The translations under genes were made by a program, and so were the position numbers. Source: an uncultured Methylococcaceae bacterium (GTDB taxonomy: Bacteria > Pseudomonadota > Gammaproteobacteria > Methylococcales > Methylomonadaceae). From it: 64,000 bases of DNA. The number at the start of each line of letters is the position of its first letter. The stretch's first letter is position 1. Shown piece after piece: positions 1-10,800 of the stretch. The notes below the pieces were generated by a model, which was not told the DNA's origin, made no database searches, and was given only the letters and a program-made list of their open reading frames with translations. The stretch covers positions 1 to 64,000 of the forward strand of contig CAJADF010000089.1 in NCBI GenBank assembly GCA_903938485.1. Reading direction: 5' to 3'.

Positions 1-1011
1 AAAAACGAGCGCTTAATCGAAGTTTTACGCGAACTCGAAAATCCAAAAATCTGGGATAACCCAGAACAAGCTCAATCGCTCGGTAAAGAACGCGGGCAAT
101 TAGAAGTTATCGTCAACACCATTAATGATTTAGAACGCGGTTTAGCGGATGCGGAAGAATTACTGCTAATGGCCTTTGAAGAAGAAGACGAAGAAACAGT
201 TGATACAGTCGTTGATGATTTAGAGCACTTTGAAAAAAGAGTCGCCGATCTAGAATTTAGACGCATGTTTTCTGGTGAAATGGATGCTAATAATGCCTTC
301 TTGGATATTCAATCTGGCTCCGGTGGCACAGAGGCGCAGGATTGGGCATCAATTATTGAGCGGATGTTTTTACGCTGGGGTGAACGTAAAGGCTTTAAAA
401 CCGAACTCATTGAAGAATCTCAAGGTGATGTTGCCGGTATTAAAAGCGCCACCATTAGATTTGAAGGCGAGTATGCCTTTGGCTGGCTCCGTACCGAAAC
501 TGGCGTGCACCGTTTAGTTAGAAAATCGCCTTTTGACTCGGGTAATCGTCGCCACACTTCCTTTGCTTCTGTGTTTGTATCGCCAGAAATTGATGATGAT
601 ATTGATATCGATATTAACCCCGCAGATATTCGGATCGACGTATATCGCGCGAGTGGCGCAGGTGGACAGCACGTTAATAAAACCGAATCTGCCGTGCGTA
701 TGACGCATAATCCAACTGGGATTGTGGTGCAATGCCAAAGCGATCGCTCACAACATAAGAATCGTGATACCGCAATGAAGCAATTAAAAGCTAAATTGTA
801 CGAATTAGAAATGCGTAAACGTAGCGAAACCGCACAAGCTTTGGAAGATACTAAATCTGATATCGGTTGGGGCAGCCAAATTCGCTCTTATGTATTGGAC
901 CAATCACGCATTAAAGATTTACGCACGAGTGTTGAAACAGGTAATACCCAAGCTGTTTTAGATGGCGACCTAGACCAATTTATTGAAGCCAGCTTAAAAA
1001 GCGGCTTATAA
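1..1011 (+). CDS. prfB: Peptide chain release factor 2 (RF2), 5' end cut by window edge
   Basis: Class I release factor that reads UGA and UAA stop codons and triggers peptidyl-tRNA hydrolysis on the ribosome. The frame is open from base 1, and the first visible residues (KNERLIEVL...) align with about residue 30 of E. coli RF2, so only the extreme N-terminus is missing; 336 residues are visible. The stop-codon-reading SPF tripeptide is at 526-534 and the catalytic GGQ loop at 661-669. The C-terminus ends in the usual SLKSGL. In most bacteria prfB carries a programmed +1 frameshift near codon 25; that position would lie just left of the window, so it cannot be judged here. An internal ATG at 169 is not the start, because family-conserved sequence precedes it. 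lysS follows 28 bp later, the common prfB-lysS pairing. Identification is secure. Confidence 0.97.
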   Translation, partial: KNERLIEVLRELENPKIWDNPEQAQSLGKERGQLEVIVNTINDLERGLADAEELLLMAFEEEDEETVDTVVDDLEHFEKRVADLEFRRMFSGEMDANNAFLDIQSGSGGTEAQDWASIIERMFLRWGERKGFKTELIEESQGDVAGIKSATIRFEGEYAFGWLRTETGVHRLVRKSPFDSGNRRHTSFASVFVSPEIDDDIDIDINPADIRIDVYRASGAGGQHVNKTESAVRMTHNPTGIVVQCQSDRSQHKNRDTAMKQLKAKLYELEMRKRSETAQALEDTKSDIGWGSQIRSYVLDQSRIKDLRTSVETGNTQAVLDGDLDQFIEASLKSGL

Positions 1012-1039
1012 CTCTTTTATAATTTATCCATTAAAAATC

Positions 1040-2539
1040 ATGTCAGATATTATCCAAGACGAACAAGAACAAATTAAACAACGTCGTAGCAAACTTAATG
1101 AATTGCGCGAAAACAATGGCATCGCCTTCCCTACTGACTTTCGCCGTAATGTCATTGCCGGAGAGTTATTAGCCAAATATGGCGAAAAAACAAAAGAAGA
1201 ATTAGAAGAAGCAGCCATCCGCGTTAAGTTAGCCGGCAGAATCATGACCCGCCGTGTAATGGGTAAAGCCAGTTTTGCCCATATTCAAGACATGTCTGGC
1301 AAAATACAATTGTATGTTACGCGTGATACCTTGCCAGAAGGCTTTTATAACGAACAATTTAAAAAATGGGATATTGGTGACATTATCGGTGCCGAAGGTG
1401 TGCTGTTTATCACCCAAACTGGTGAACTGAGTGTTAAGGTGGATGACATCCGCTTATTAACCAAAGCATTACGCCCCTTACCCGAAAAGTTTCATGGCAT
1501 TGCTGATCAAGAGATTAAATACAGACAACGTTATCTGGATTTAATTATGAGCGAACAATCGCGTGATACGTTTTTAATCCGCTCAAAAATCGTCAGCTAT
1601 ATTCGTCAATTTTTAATAGAACGCCAGTTCTTAGAAGTTGAAACACCTATGATGCAAGTCATTCCTGGTGGCGCAACTGCGCGTCCGTTTACTACGCATC
1701 ATAATGCCTTAGACATGGATATGTATTTACGTATTGCGCCAGAGTTGTATTTAAAACGTTTAGTGGTGGGCGGTTTTGAACGCGTCTTTGAGATCAATCG
1801 TAACTTCCGTAACGAAGGTTTATCTACGCGCCATAATCCAGAATTTACCATGCTGGAGTTTTACCAAGCCTACGCTGAATACCAAGATTTAATGGATTTA
1901 ACAGAAGCCATGTTACGTGGCATTGCGGTGGAAGTATTAGGCCAAACCGTAGTGACTTATCAAGGCGAAGAATACGATTTTGGTAAACCGTTTGATCGCA
2001 TGACAGTTAATGAATCTATCTTACACTTTAACCCTAACCTAACAACCGCTGATCTTGCAACTCGTGAGGCCGCTCTTAAAGTAGCGCAAAGCTTACACAT
2101 CCCTGTAAAAGATGGCTATGGTCTGGGCAAGATTCAAATTGAGATTTTTGAGAAAACAGTAGAAAGTCGTTTAATGAATCCGACCTTTATTACGGCTTAT
2201 CCTGTGGAAGTATCACCCTTAGCTAGACGTAATGATAACGATCCGCACGTCACTGATCGTTTTGAATTCTTTGTCGGTGGTAGAGAAATAGCCAATGGCT
2301 TTACTGAGTTAAATGATGCTGAAGACCAAGCCGCGCGTTTCCAAAAACAAGTTGAAGAAAAAGAAGCTGGCGATGATGAAGCCATGCACTTTGATGCAGA
2401 CTACATTGTGGCACTTGAACATGGCATGCCTCCAACAGCGGGTGAAGGTATTGGTATTGACCGCTTAGTGATGCTATTTACTGATGCTCCTTCTATTCGT
2501 GACGTCTTGTTATTCCCCCATATGCGTCCTAAAGCATAA
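1040..2539 (+). CDS. lysS: Lysyl-tRNA synthetase, class II
   Basis: Charges tRNA-Lys with lysine in the cytoplasm. At 499 residues it has the normal bacterial LysRS length. The N-terminal OB-fold anticodon-binding domain covers about residues 60-150. The class II catalytic core follows, with motif 1 around [10 protein letters not shown], motif 2 around [15 protein letters not shown] and [10 protein letters not shown], and motif 3 near the end in [10 protein letters not shown], finishing with FPHMRPK. It starts 28 bp after prfB, so the two are probably co-transcribed; no strong Shine-Dalgarno precedes the ATG. It faces gloB convergently across a 139-bp gap that holds a hairpin. Confidence 0.97.
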   Translation: MSDIIQDEQEQIKQRRSKLNELRENNGIAFPTDFRRNVIAGELLAKYGEKTKEELEEAAIRVKLAGRIMTRRVMGKASFAHIQDMSGKIQLYVTRDTLPEGFYNEQFKKWDIGDIIGAEGVLFITQTGELSVKVDDIRLLTKALRPLPEKFHGIADQEIKYRQRYLDLIMSEQSRDTFLIRSKIVSYIRQFLIERQFLEVETPMMQVIPGGATARPFTTHHNALDMDMYLRIAPELYLKRLVVGGFERVFEINRNFRNEGLSTRHNPEFTMLEFYQAYAEYQDLMDLTEAMLRGIAVEVLGQTVVTYQGEEYDFGKPFDRMTVNESILHFNPNLTTADLATREAALKVAQSLHIPVKDGYGLGKIQIEIFEKTVESRLMNPTFITAYPVEVSPLARRNDNDPHVTDRFEFFVGGREIANGFTELNDAEDQAARFQKQVEEKEAGDDEAMHFDADYIVALEHGMPPTAGEGIGIDRLVMLFTDAPSIRDVLLFPHMRPKA

Positions 2540-2562
2540 ACAGGAATTTAAAGTAGTCAGCT

Positions 2563-2590
2563 TTACCTCTCTCTTATTAGGGAGAGGTAA
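2563..2590. terminator. Hairpin between convergent lysS and gloB
   Basis: A 9-bp perfect inverted repeat (TTACCTCTC / GAGAGGTAA) with a 10-base loop lies 24 bp after the lysS stop. It could terminate transcription from lysS and, on the other strand, from gloB. No long T-run follows, so efficiency is uncertain. Confidence 0.5.
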
Positions 2591-2678
2591 TCTTTGCATA
2601 GCTAGCTAAATTATATTTGCTCATAAACCAAAATTTGATTCCATTCATCAGCCTCTAAATGGACTAATTAATAACTCT

Positions 2679-3443
2679 CTAAAAAACGTCTTTTCGTTTT
2701 CTTAAAGCAGTGAATACCTCAACTTGATGCGCACCCACTAAATTCAATGTTTTTTGGATTGTTAAACTCTCCGCTCTAAAAAAAGGATTAGTCGCTATCT
2801 CCTCAGCAATAGTCGAAGGCACTGTCGGTTGATTGTTATTTCTAACCTGGGCCACACGTAGTATTTTTGCTTGTAAAGCCTGATTATCAGGTTCCACACT
2901 CAATGCAAATCGTCCATTAGCTTGCGTATATTCATGCGCACAATAGACTTTTGTATCACAAGGCAAAGCCTTAAGTTTAGTTAATGAAGCATACATCTGT
3001 TCAGGTGAGCCTTCAAATAAGCGTCCACAACCCATCACAAACAAAGTATCACCACAAAACAATAATTCATCTTGCTCAAATAAGTACACTACATGACCGC
3101 TGGTATGACCCGGTGTGGCTATCACTCGTATTTTATGTTCACCTAAAAACAGCTCATCTCCCTCAGAAACTCCACTATCAAAATCAGGAATACGCTGCGC
3201 ATCAGATTGCCCGGCTATCACTTTACAGCCAGTATTTTGCTTTAAAGCTGTATTGCCTTCTACATGATCCAAATGATGGTGTGTGTTTAACACATACTTT
3301 AATTGCCAACCGTGTTGTGCCAAATATTCTAATACAGGCTCGGCGACGGTAGGGTCTACAACTGCAGTATCTCCAGAAACCTCATCATGGATAAGATAAA
3401 TATAATTATCGCTTAAAACTAAAAGTTGAATAATTTTTAACAT
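2679..3443 (-). CDS. gloB: Hydroxyacylglutathione hydrolase (glyoxalase II)
   Basis: Metallo-beta-lactamase-fold thioesterase that hydrolyses S-D-lactoylglutathione to D-lactate and glutathione, the second step of methylglyoxal detoxification. The binuclear metal motif THHHLDH is at residues 54-60, with further ligands in TPGHTSGHVVY (about residue 110) and the FCGDTLF aspartate. The YCAHEYT segment and the C-terminal glutathione-binding region typical of GloB are present, ending in RKRKDVF. Length of 254 residues matches the family. It stands alone between lysS (convergent) and cheR (divergent), so it is probably monocistronic. Glyoxalase I is not in this window. Confidence 0.93.
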   Translation of the reverse strand: MLKIIQLLVLSDNYIYLIHDEVSGDTAVVDPTVAEPVLEYLAQHGWQLKYVLNTHHHLDHVEGNTALKQNTGCKVIAGQSDAQRIPDFDSGVSEGDELFLGEHKIRVIATPGHTSGHVVYLFEQDELLFCGDTLFVMGCGRLFEGSPEQMYASLTKLKALPCDTKVYCAHEYTQANGRFALSVEPDNQALQAKILRVAQVRNNNQPTVPSTIAEEIATNPFFRAESLTIQKTLNLVGAHQVEVFTALRKRKDVF

Positions 3444-3669
3444 GACTTAGGACTATAAAATAAACAAAAGTATCATTTTTGCAATATTTAACGCATAAAC
3501 AGCAATTTTATAAGGTTTTTCTAGTATACTTAAAGCCAAATTAAAGGGCTATATGATAAACAATCTGAAATAAATCAGATTATTACACTTAATAGCTATT
3601 GAACTCTATCAACTTTCACTTCCTATTCATTTTACAATAAATATTTTCCTTATCATTAATCACTAAAAA

Positions 3670-4503
3670 ATGAATCAAGAAAGTTCAGAAATTAAAGATA
3701 TAGAAATAGATCTCTTATTAGAGGCAGTATACAGACGGTATGGCTATGATTTTAGAAACTATTCTCGATCAAGTATCGAAAGACGCTTATCGCAGTTTCT
3801 AAGTGATAAAAAATGCTCAAGCTATTCCGAAGTTACGGGACGTACACTAAGAGACAGCGTATTATTCCATGAATTAGTATCTTATTTTTCAATTTCTGTT
3901 ACTGCCTTATTCCGAGATCCTTTTTTTTATAAGGCTTTACAAGAACAAGTATTACCTTTCTTAAGAACTTGGCCACATTTTAAAATCTGGCATGCTGGAT
4001 GTGCGACAGGGGAAGAGCCTTATTCAATGGCGATTCTATTAAGTGATGCCAAACTACTAAATCGGGCCACTATATACGCCACAGATATTAGTCAAAGCGC
4101 CCTAGAAACAGCTAAAACCGGCATTTATAATCTTAATATCATCAAACAAGGTAGCATCAACTACCTAGACGCTGTAATTGGATCTGCATCTCTTTCTGAC
4201 TATTATCAAGCATCCTATGGTGCGGCCGTTTTAAATTCAACACTAAAAAACAAAGTGACCTTTAGTAGACATAACTTAGTCATCGATAAAAGTTTTGGCG
4301 AGATGCAAGCGATTATCTGCAGAAATGTTTTAATTTATTTCAATCAAAGCTTACAGAATCAGGTCTTACAACTATTCTGGGAGAGTTTAGAATTCGGCGG
4401 TTATTTATGCTTGGGTGATAAAGAAAGCTTATTATTTTCACCTTTGGCAGATAAATTTATGATTATCGATGAAAAAGCAAAAATATATAAAAAAATAGCC
4501 TGA
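3670..4503 (+). CDS. CheR-type protein-glutamate O-methyltransferase
   Basis: S-adenosylmethionine-dependent methyltransferase of the CheR family, which in chemotaxis methylates glutamates of chemoreceptors. The N-terminal helical CheR domain covers about residues 10-75 (RYGYDFRNYSRSSIERRL). The SAM-binding core starts at about residue 105 with WHAGCATGEEPYSM, followed by ATDIS and the IICRNVLIYF signature. At 277 residues it is full length, with no C-terminal TPR. No receptor, CheB, CheA or CheW gene is nearby. Instead it heads a cluster with two hybrid kinases and an HD-GYP response regulator, so its target may be a sensor kinase rather than a classical receptor (inference). The ATG has little Shine-Dalgarno in front. 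A 26-bp gap separates it from the next gene, suggesting one operon. Confidence 0.9.
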   Translation: MNQESSEIKDIEIDLLLEAVYRRYGYDFRNYSRSSIERRLSQFLSDKKCSSYSEVTGRTLRDSVLFHELVSYFSISVTALFRDPFFYKALQEQVLPFLRTWPHFKIWHAGCATGEEPYSMAILLSDAKLLNRATIYATDISQSALETAKTGIYNLNIIKQGSINYLDAVIGSASLSDYYQASYGAAVLNSTLKNKVTFSRHNLVIDKSFGEMQAIICRNVLIYFNQSLQNQVLQLFWESLEFGGYLCLGDKESLLFSPLADKFMIIDEKAKIYKKIA

Positions 4504-4529
4504 GCAATTACTTTAATTTGAGGTTTAAC

Positions 4530-6713
4530 ATGTCTGATGTTTATATTCTTATTGTGGATGACAAACCGCAAAACTTATACGCTCTAGAAAAAATACTCGA
4601 ACAAGTTGATGCTAAAGTCATTAAAGCTAATAGTGGTGAAGAAGCATTATCTAAGACTCTAAATTACGACTTTGCCTTAGCTATTTTAGATGTACAAATG
4701 CCTAATATGAATGGGTATGAACTCGCAGATTTACTATTAGGTGATCCTGCAACCTCGCGTATGCCTATTATTTTCTTAACAGCAGCTTTTAGTGATGAGC
4801 AACACTCCTTCCAAGGCTATGAAAGTGGTGCCGTTGATTATATTGTTAAACCGTTTAACCCTATCATATTTATAAGCAAAGTTAACATTTTTCTTGAGTT
4901 AGCTCGCTACCGAATTGGTTTAGAAACAATAATCCTAGAACGCACAACTGCACTATTAGCGAAGGGTAATAAATTACGACTACTCGTAGATAACACGCCC
5001 GATTGTATTTTAAATCTTGACCCCGACGGCAAAATAAACTTCATCAACCACTTTGATGCTAGCGCAGAATTATTGGGAGGATCTGTCTATGATTTTTTTG
5101 ATGAAACTCAAATTCAATTACAAAAAAATGCGTTAAAAAATGTTTTTGAAAAGAATCAAGTGACTGAATTTGAATCTTACATGAAACTCCCCTGGAACTC
5201 AAACGGCGCATGGTATAGCCATAGACTTGCCCCGATTCCTCAAAATAAAACCATAAGTGAGTGCGTCCAAATATCCAGAGATATCACGCACAAAAAAGAG
5301 GCCGAAGAAGCACAACTTAAACTCATACAAGCAGAAGCTCATAGCCAAGCTAAAAGTAAGTTTCTATCCAGTATGAGCCATGAAATTCGCACCCCAATGA
5401 ATGCGGTTTTAGGTTACGCACAATTATTAAGAAGAGATTCTAACTTAACGGAAAACCAAAAAGAATATTTAGACATCATCGACAAAAGCGGAGAGCATCT
5501 TTTGATGTTAATAGATTCCATTTTAGACATGGCTAAAATTGAAGCCGGACAAGTCAGTCTTTCCCCTTCTAAAACCAGCTTTCATCATTTATTAAACGAC
5601 CTGTACAAAATGTTTATTTTGTCAGCACAAAAGAAAGGCTTACAACTTAGTATCGAGTTTTCTGAAGATCTCCCCGACTGGATTTATATCGATGCCAATA
5701 AAATACGCCAAATACTCATCAATCTATTAGGAAATGCTTTTAAATTTACTAAACTGGGCAGTATTAAAGTGCGTGCGTATTTATTTGAACAAGACTATGA
5801 ACACGTGACCATTCATGTAGAAATCGAAGACACCGGCTGTGGAATTGAAGAAGAAAAAATAGAATCAATTTTTGAAGCTTTTGAACAAGCAGCGGCGGGA
5901 ACTCAATCAACTGGAGCGGGTCTTGGCCTAGCTGTAAGCCAAGAATTTGCATTATTAATGAATGGAAAAATTACTCTTAAAAGCGATTTAAATCAAGGTA
6001 GCACTTTTAAATTTGAATTCAAAACCACTTTAAGCGAAGCCTACGACGTTCATCAAGCTTCCAAATCAATTAGCCATTTAACAATAGATAACCCCGCACC
6101 ACTAATTCTGATTGTTGATGATGATACAGATAATTTGCATATGCTAAGCAAAATGATTGAGGCCATTGGTTTTAAAACTCAATTAGCCAATAGTGGAACT
6201 GCTGCGCTCTTATCGATAAATGAATGTATACCGACAATGATTATTCTTGATCTTAAAATGACTGATATTGATGGTATTGCTCTTACTAAAACAATACGCA
6301 ATTCAGAAATTCACAGTAATATTCCAATCATCATGGTGACGGCATCACCCTCAACAGTTAATAAAGTATTAGCGCTTGAAGCTGGGGTAAACAAGTTTCT
6401 GTGTAAGCCTGTTAGAGAGCAATTACTCTACGAAGAAATAGGAGAACTCATTCCAGTTAACTACTCTTATACACAAAATAATAATTTAAAAAATCTAGCA
6501 GATAATCCTGTAAATGCAACCCGAATCCAATCACTTCCTCTATCAATCCGTTTAGAACTCAAAGACGCGATTAAAAGTGGTTATATTGACAATATTAACC
6601 ATTGGATTGAGCAAACTGAATCTTACGATACCGAAATAGCTAATACATTAAGATACATGTCTGAAAAATATGACTATATCAGCATGTTACACATTCTAAA
6701 TACATCAGGTTAG
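4530..6713 (+). CDS. Hybrid sensor histidine kinase: REC-PAS-HisKA-HATPase-REC
   Basis: Cytoplasmic hybrid kinase of about 727 residues with no membrane segment. The first receiver domain (about 1-125) has the acidic pair IVDD, phospho-acceptor Asp in ILDVQMP and Lys in VKPF. A PAS-like segment follows at about 150-255 (LVDNTPDCILNLDPDG). HisKA carries the phosphorylated His in SHEIRTPMNAV (about 285); the HATPase has N-box NLLGNAFKFT and G-boxes DTGCGIEEE and GAGLGLAVS. A second receiver (about 525-640) has IVDDD, ILDLKM and CKPV. The last 70 residues (from LPLSIRLELKDAI) form a helical tail seen on many such hybrids. The ATG at 4530 was chosen over a TTG at 4518 because TTGAGG sits 6 bases before it as ribosome binding site. 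An N-terminal receiver suggests it is itself a target of another kinase, probably the large kinase two genes downstream. Confidence 0.9.
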   Translation: MSDVYILIVDDKPQNLYALEKILEQVDAKVIKANSGEEALSKTLNYDFALAILDVQMPNMNGYELADLLLGDPATSRMPIIFLTAAFSDEQHSFQGYESGAVDYIVKPFNPIIFISKVNIFLELARYRIGLETIILERTTALLAKGNKLRLLVDNTPDCILNLDPDGKINFINHFDASAELLGGSVYDFFDETQIQLQKNALKNVFEKNQVTEFESYMKLPWNSNGAWYSHRLAPIPQNKTISECVQISRDITHKKEAEEAQLKLIQAEAHSQAKSKFLSSMSHEIRTPMNAVLGYAQLLRRDSNLTENQKEYLDIIDKSGEHLLMLIDSILDMAKIEAGQVSLSPSKTSFHHLLNDLYKMFILSAQKKGLQLSIEFSEDLPDWIYIDANKIRQILINLLGNAFKFTKLGSIKVRAYLFEQDYEHVTIHVEIEDTGCGIEEEKIESIFEAFEQAAAGTQSTGAGLGLAVSQEFALLMNGKITLKSDLNQGSTFKFEFKTTLSEAYDVHQASKSISHLTIDNPAPLILIVDDDTDNLHMLSKMIEAIGFKTQLANSGTAALLSINECIPTMIILDLKMTDIDGIALTKTIRNSEIHSNIPIIMVTASPSTVNKVLALEAGVNKFLCKPVREQLLYEEIGELIPVNYSYTQNNNLKNLADNPVNATRIQSLPLSIRLELKDAIKSGYIDNINHWIEQTESYDTEIANTLRYMSEKYDYISMLHILNTSG

Positions 6714-6718
6714 TTTTT

Positions 6719-7828
6719 ATGAAAAATACACTGCAACAACACAACATACTTATTGTAGATGATACACCTGAAAATCTGCGATTATTAGCTACCGCCTTGT
6801 TAGCTGAAAGTTATCACGTAAGAGTAGCTCCTAATGGTGAACTTGCTATTAATATGGCATCGACAGAAACACCCGATTTAATTATATTAGACATTGATAT
6901 GCCAGATATGTCTGGTTATGAAGTATGTGATGTTATAAAAGCAAACCCTACGTTATGTAATATACCAATTATCTTCTTAAGTGCGTTACATGATACCCAA
7001 TCAAAAATAATGGCTTTTGATCGTGGTGGAGTGGACTATGCAACAAAACCATTTATCCTCGAAGAGCTACTAGCTAGAGTAGCAACCCATCTTGAACTGC
7101 ATCGATTAAGAAAAGAACTTGAACTTAAAAACCGTTCACTGTTTTTAACAGTATCCGACCAGGAACAAGAAATTAATGATGCCCAAATATCAACCATTAT
7201 CGCTCTAGCAAAACTAGCTGAATCGCGTGATGACGATACTGGAATGCATATTGATAGGGTTGGCACTTACAGTAAACTTCTCGCCATAGCGGCACAAAAA
7301 GACGATTCGTTGAAAGAAGCAGTTGATGATACATTTATTAAGACGATTTACCATGCTTCTGCCTTACATGATATTGGTAAAGTAGGGATAGATGATGCCA
7401 TTTTGCAAAAACCAGGCAAACTTACTCCTGAAGAATTTGAAACCATGAAAGCACATCCCCTCATTGGTTTTAATACCCTAAATGCCGTACTCAAAAGTTA
7501 CCCTAATAATAAAATGATTCTGATGGGTGTGGATATTGCCAAACATCATCATGAAAAATGGAACGGTGGTGGTTATCCAGATGGACTAATAGGCGAAAAA
7601 ATACCCTTTAGTGCGCGCATTGTGGCTATCGCAGATGTATATGACGCATTACGTTCTAAACGACCCTATAAACCTTCTTTTAGTCATGAAGATGCCGTTA
7701 AAATTATTCAAGAGGGTTGTGGCCAACATTTTGATCCCGATTTAATCCATATTTTTGAAAAAATTCAAGCCAGTTTCAATCAACAATGGGATTTATTACA
7801 AACAAATACAATAAACAGTATTTTGTAA
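6719..7828 (+). CDS. Response regulator with HD-GYP domain (probable cyclic-di-GMP phosphodiesterase)
   Basis: A receiver domain (about residues 8-130; IVDDTPEN, phospho-acceptor in ILDIDMPDMSGYE, Lys in TKPF) is joined by a helical linker to an HD-GYP domain (about 160-355). The HD pair is in ALHDIGKVG (about residue 215), with further metal ligands in KHHHEKWNGGGYPDGL; the GYP tripeptide is intact as GGYPDG. HD-GYP proteins hydrolyse cyclic-di-GMP to pGpG or GMP, so the predicted output of this cluster is a fall in cyclic-di-GMP when the receiver is phosphorylated. At 369 residues it is full length. It starts 5 bp after the hybrid kinase stop, so the two are very likely co-translated. Confidence 0.92.
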   Translation: MKNTLQQHNILIVDDTPENLRLLATALLAESYHVRVAPNGELAINMASTETPDLIILDIDMPDMSGYEVCDVIKANPTLCNIPIIFLSALHDTQSKIMAFDRGGVDYATKPFILEELLARVATHLELHRLRKELELKNRSLFLTVSDQEQEINDAQISTIIALAKLAESRDDDTGMHIDRVGTYSKLLAIAAQKDDSLKEAVDDTFIKTIYHASALHDIGKVGIDDAILQKPGKLTPEEFETMKAHPLIGFNTLNAVLKSYPNNKMILMGVDIAKHHHEKWNGGGYPDGLIGEKIPFSARIVAIADVYDALRSKRPYKPSFSHEDAVKIIQEGCGQHFDPDLIHIFEKIQASFNQQWDLLQTNTINSIL

Positions 7829-7880
7829 ACTATAAATCAATTTTAATAGCCCCAATTTTTGTGCCCTACGGAGTCTTATC

Positions 7881-10800
7881 ATGCTAGACAAACTTACCAT
7901 TAAAAACTTATTTAGTATTGTAGTGCTGATGAGTCTATTTTCATTAATGACGGGTACTATTAGTTTAATCGGCTTGACACAAACCAATGATGCCTTAAGT
8001 ACGGTTTATTTAGACAGGACGATTTGCATTAAGCAACTCGGTGAAATAAAAGCAAAAGTACTCGCAAATCGTTTAGGTATTGCAAATTCTGTAGCATTTA
8101 AAGATGAAGCACAAAAACATATTGTTTTAATTAAACAAAACCTAATCGATATTAATAAACTTTGGCAAGAATACCGCGCCACAAAATCTACAGCAGAAGA
8201 GCGCAGAATATCTGATAAATTTGAAAAAGACTTACAACATCTTACAGATGAAGGTTTAACCCCTGCAATTGAAAGTCTCGCAACTGGAAATACAACTTCT
8301 GTAGACACCTTAATCAAATCAATCATAAGACCATTATTTGTACCTATTGAAGACGATATTAATAACTTAATCCAAATACAAATGGATGTTTCTCAGCAAG
8401 AATTTAATGACTCTAAAAGCAAATATGATTGGAATCGTTCAATTATCTTATTAATATTACTTATAAAACTATCCCTCGCTATAATAATTTTATATTACAG
8501 TAAATTCCTAGTTAAAAATGTCAACAAATTAATCAGCATTACTAAACGCATCACCGACGGTAAACTAGATGTAACATTTGAATTAAGCAGACAAGATGAA
8601 ATTGGCCAATTAAGTCAATCGATAGAACAAATGCAAATAGCTCTTATTAAAACAAGAGATATCTCAGAGCAACAAGACTGGTTAAAAACAGGCATAGCCA
8701 GAATTAACCAAATCATATTGGGCCAAGATGATAAAACCAAACTTGCTTCAGATGTAATCACTGAAATCGCTAATTATTTAGACGCAAAAGTAGGTGCTAT
8801 TTATGTTGTAAACGATGATAAAGAAAATCTAAAGTTAAATTTATTAGGTACTTATGCCTATACACAACGTAAAAACTTATCTAGTTCATTTAAACTCGGA
8901 GAAAGTTTAGTCGGCCAATGCGCCTTAGAACGTAAACAAATTTTACTTAAAAACACCCCAGAAGATTACATTCAAGTAGTATCAGGCTTAGGTGAAACTG
9001 CCCCCCGAAATATTTGTGTAACGCCCATTTTATTCGATGCCGATTTAAAAGGTGTCATTGAAATTGGCTCATTGGAAAGTTTTTCAGCTAAAGAACTTGA
9101 ATATTTAGATGAAGTAGTTGAATCGATTGCCGTAGCATTTGAAATTACCCAAGCTAAAATGCTAATGCTAGAACAACAACAGACCTTACAATCCGCAAAT
9201 GAAGAATTGGAAAGTCAAGCAAAAATAGTCGAATTATCCCAGCAAGAACTTAGAAGCCAACAAACTGAACTACAAAATATAAATGTTGAACTTGAGGCGC
9301 AAATACAACGTGTAAAAGACTCAGAAGTTGAATTAAAGGCGCAGCAAGAAGAACTCGAATTAGCTAACAGCCAATTACAAACCAAAAACGATTTACTAGA
9401 AGAACAAAAATCCGCAAATGAAATAGCGCGTCGAGACCTTGCCATACAAACCGAAGAACTTACCTTAGCTAGTAAATATAAATCAGAATTTTTAGCTAAT
9501 ATGTCACATGAGTTACGCACACCTTTAAACAGTTTATTACTCTTATCACGCTCATTATCAGAAAACAAAACAGGTAACTTATCCGAAGATCAAGTAGAAA
9601 CAGCAGGTGTTATTTATGACAGTGGAAGTGATTTGCTAAACTTAATAAATGAAATATTAGATCTTTCAAAAATTGAATCTGGCAAAATGGATTTGCGCTT
9701 ACAGCGCATAGAAATTAGTGACCTAATGCGAAGTATTAACATACAATTTGCCCCGATGGCTAAAAATCAAGGCTTAGATCTTAATATCAATTGTGCAGAA
9801 AGCACGCCTACCTCTATAGTTACTGATAACCAACGCTTAGGACAAGTGATCAAAAACCTAGTGGGAAACGCCTTAAAATTTACTGAAACGGGTTCTGTTT
9901 CTATAACATTCTCTCCTGTGCCAGCAGATATCAATTTGTCCCGTAGTCAACTCATACACGAAAAAGCAATAGCGATAAAAGTAAGCGATACAGGTATTGG
10001 TATTCCACTTGATAAACAAAAAATAATTTTTGAAGCCTTTCAGCAAGCAGATTCAGGTGATCGACGCCGATACGGTGGAACAGGACTGGGGCTATCGATT
10101 TCAAGAGAACTGGTCAATTTATTAGGTGGTGAAATACAACTCATCAGCGAACCAGGCAGAGGCTCAACCTTTTGCATTTATATACCCATTGAAACTCATA
10201 ATGCTGAATCACTTCAAATAGAAACTGAAAAAACCACTTTAGCTCCTTATACTTCTTATAAACCCCAATTAACTAAATCAAGTCAAACTCAAGTATTTAA
10301 TCAACAACAGTCCTCTGTAAACATTGATGATGACCGAAATAACATTAACCCACAAGATAGACTTTTATTAATCATTGAAGACGACCTTAGATTCGCAAAA
10401 ATAATCGCAAATAGCGGTAAAGTCCGTGGGTTTAAATGTTTAATAGCATTAAGTGGTGAAGAAGGCTTACATCTAGCAAAAGAATATCAACCGCACGGTA
10501 TTATCCTTGACATCTATTTACCAAATATTGATGGCTGGGGTGTGTTAAATGAACTTAAACAAACCGTTAATACAAGACATATACCTGTGCATATTATTTC
10601 TTCTGAAGATCCATCGCAAGATGGTCTTAAAATTGGTGCTATAGGCCATCTTAGGAAACCCGTACAGCAAGAAGAAATTGAAGCGGTTCTTAACAAAATT
10701 GAACATGCATCATCATATGCTGAAAAACGTGTCCTAGTGGTTGAAGATGATCCTATTATCCGTCAGGAAACTATTCGCTCAATCACTGATGGTAATATCA

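Noticed and set aside
3525..3530. TATACT as a promoter for the cheR cluster
   Set aside because: No acceptable -35 or extended -10 accompanies it in an A+T-rich region, where such hexamers occur by chance.
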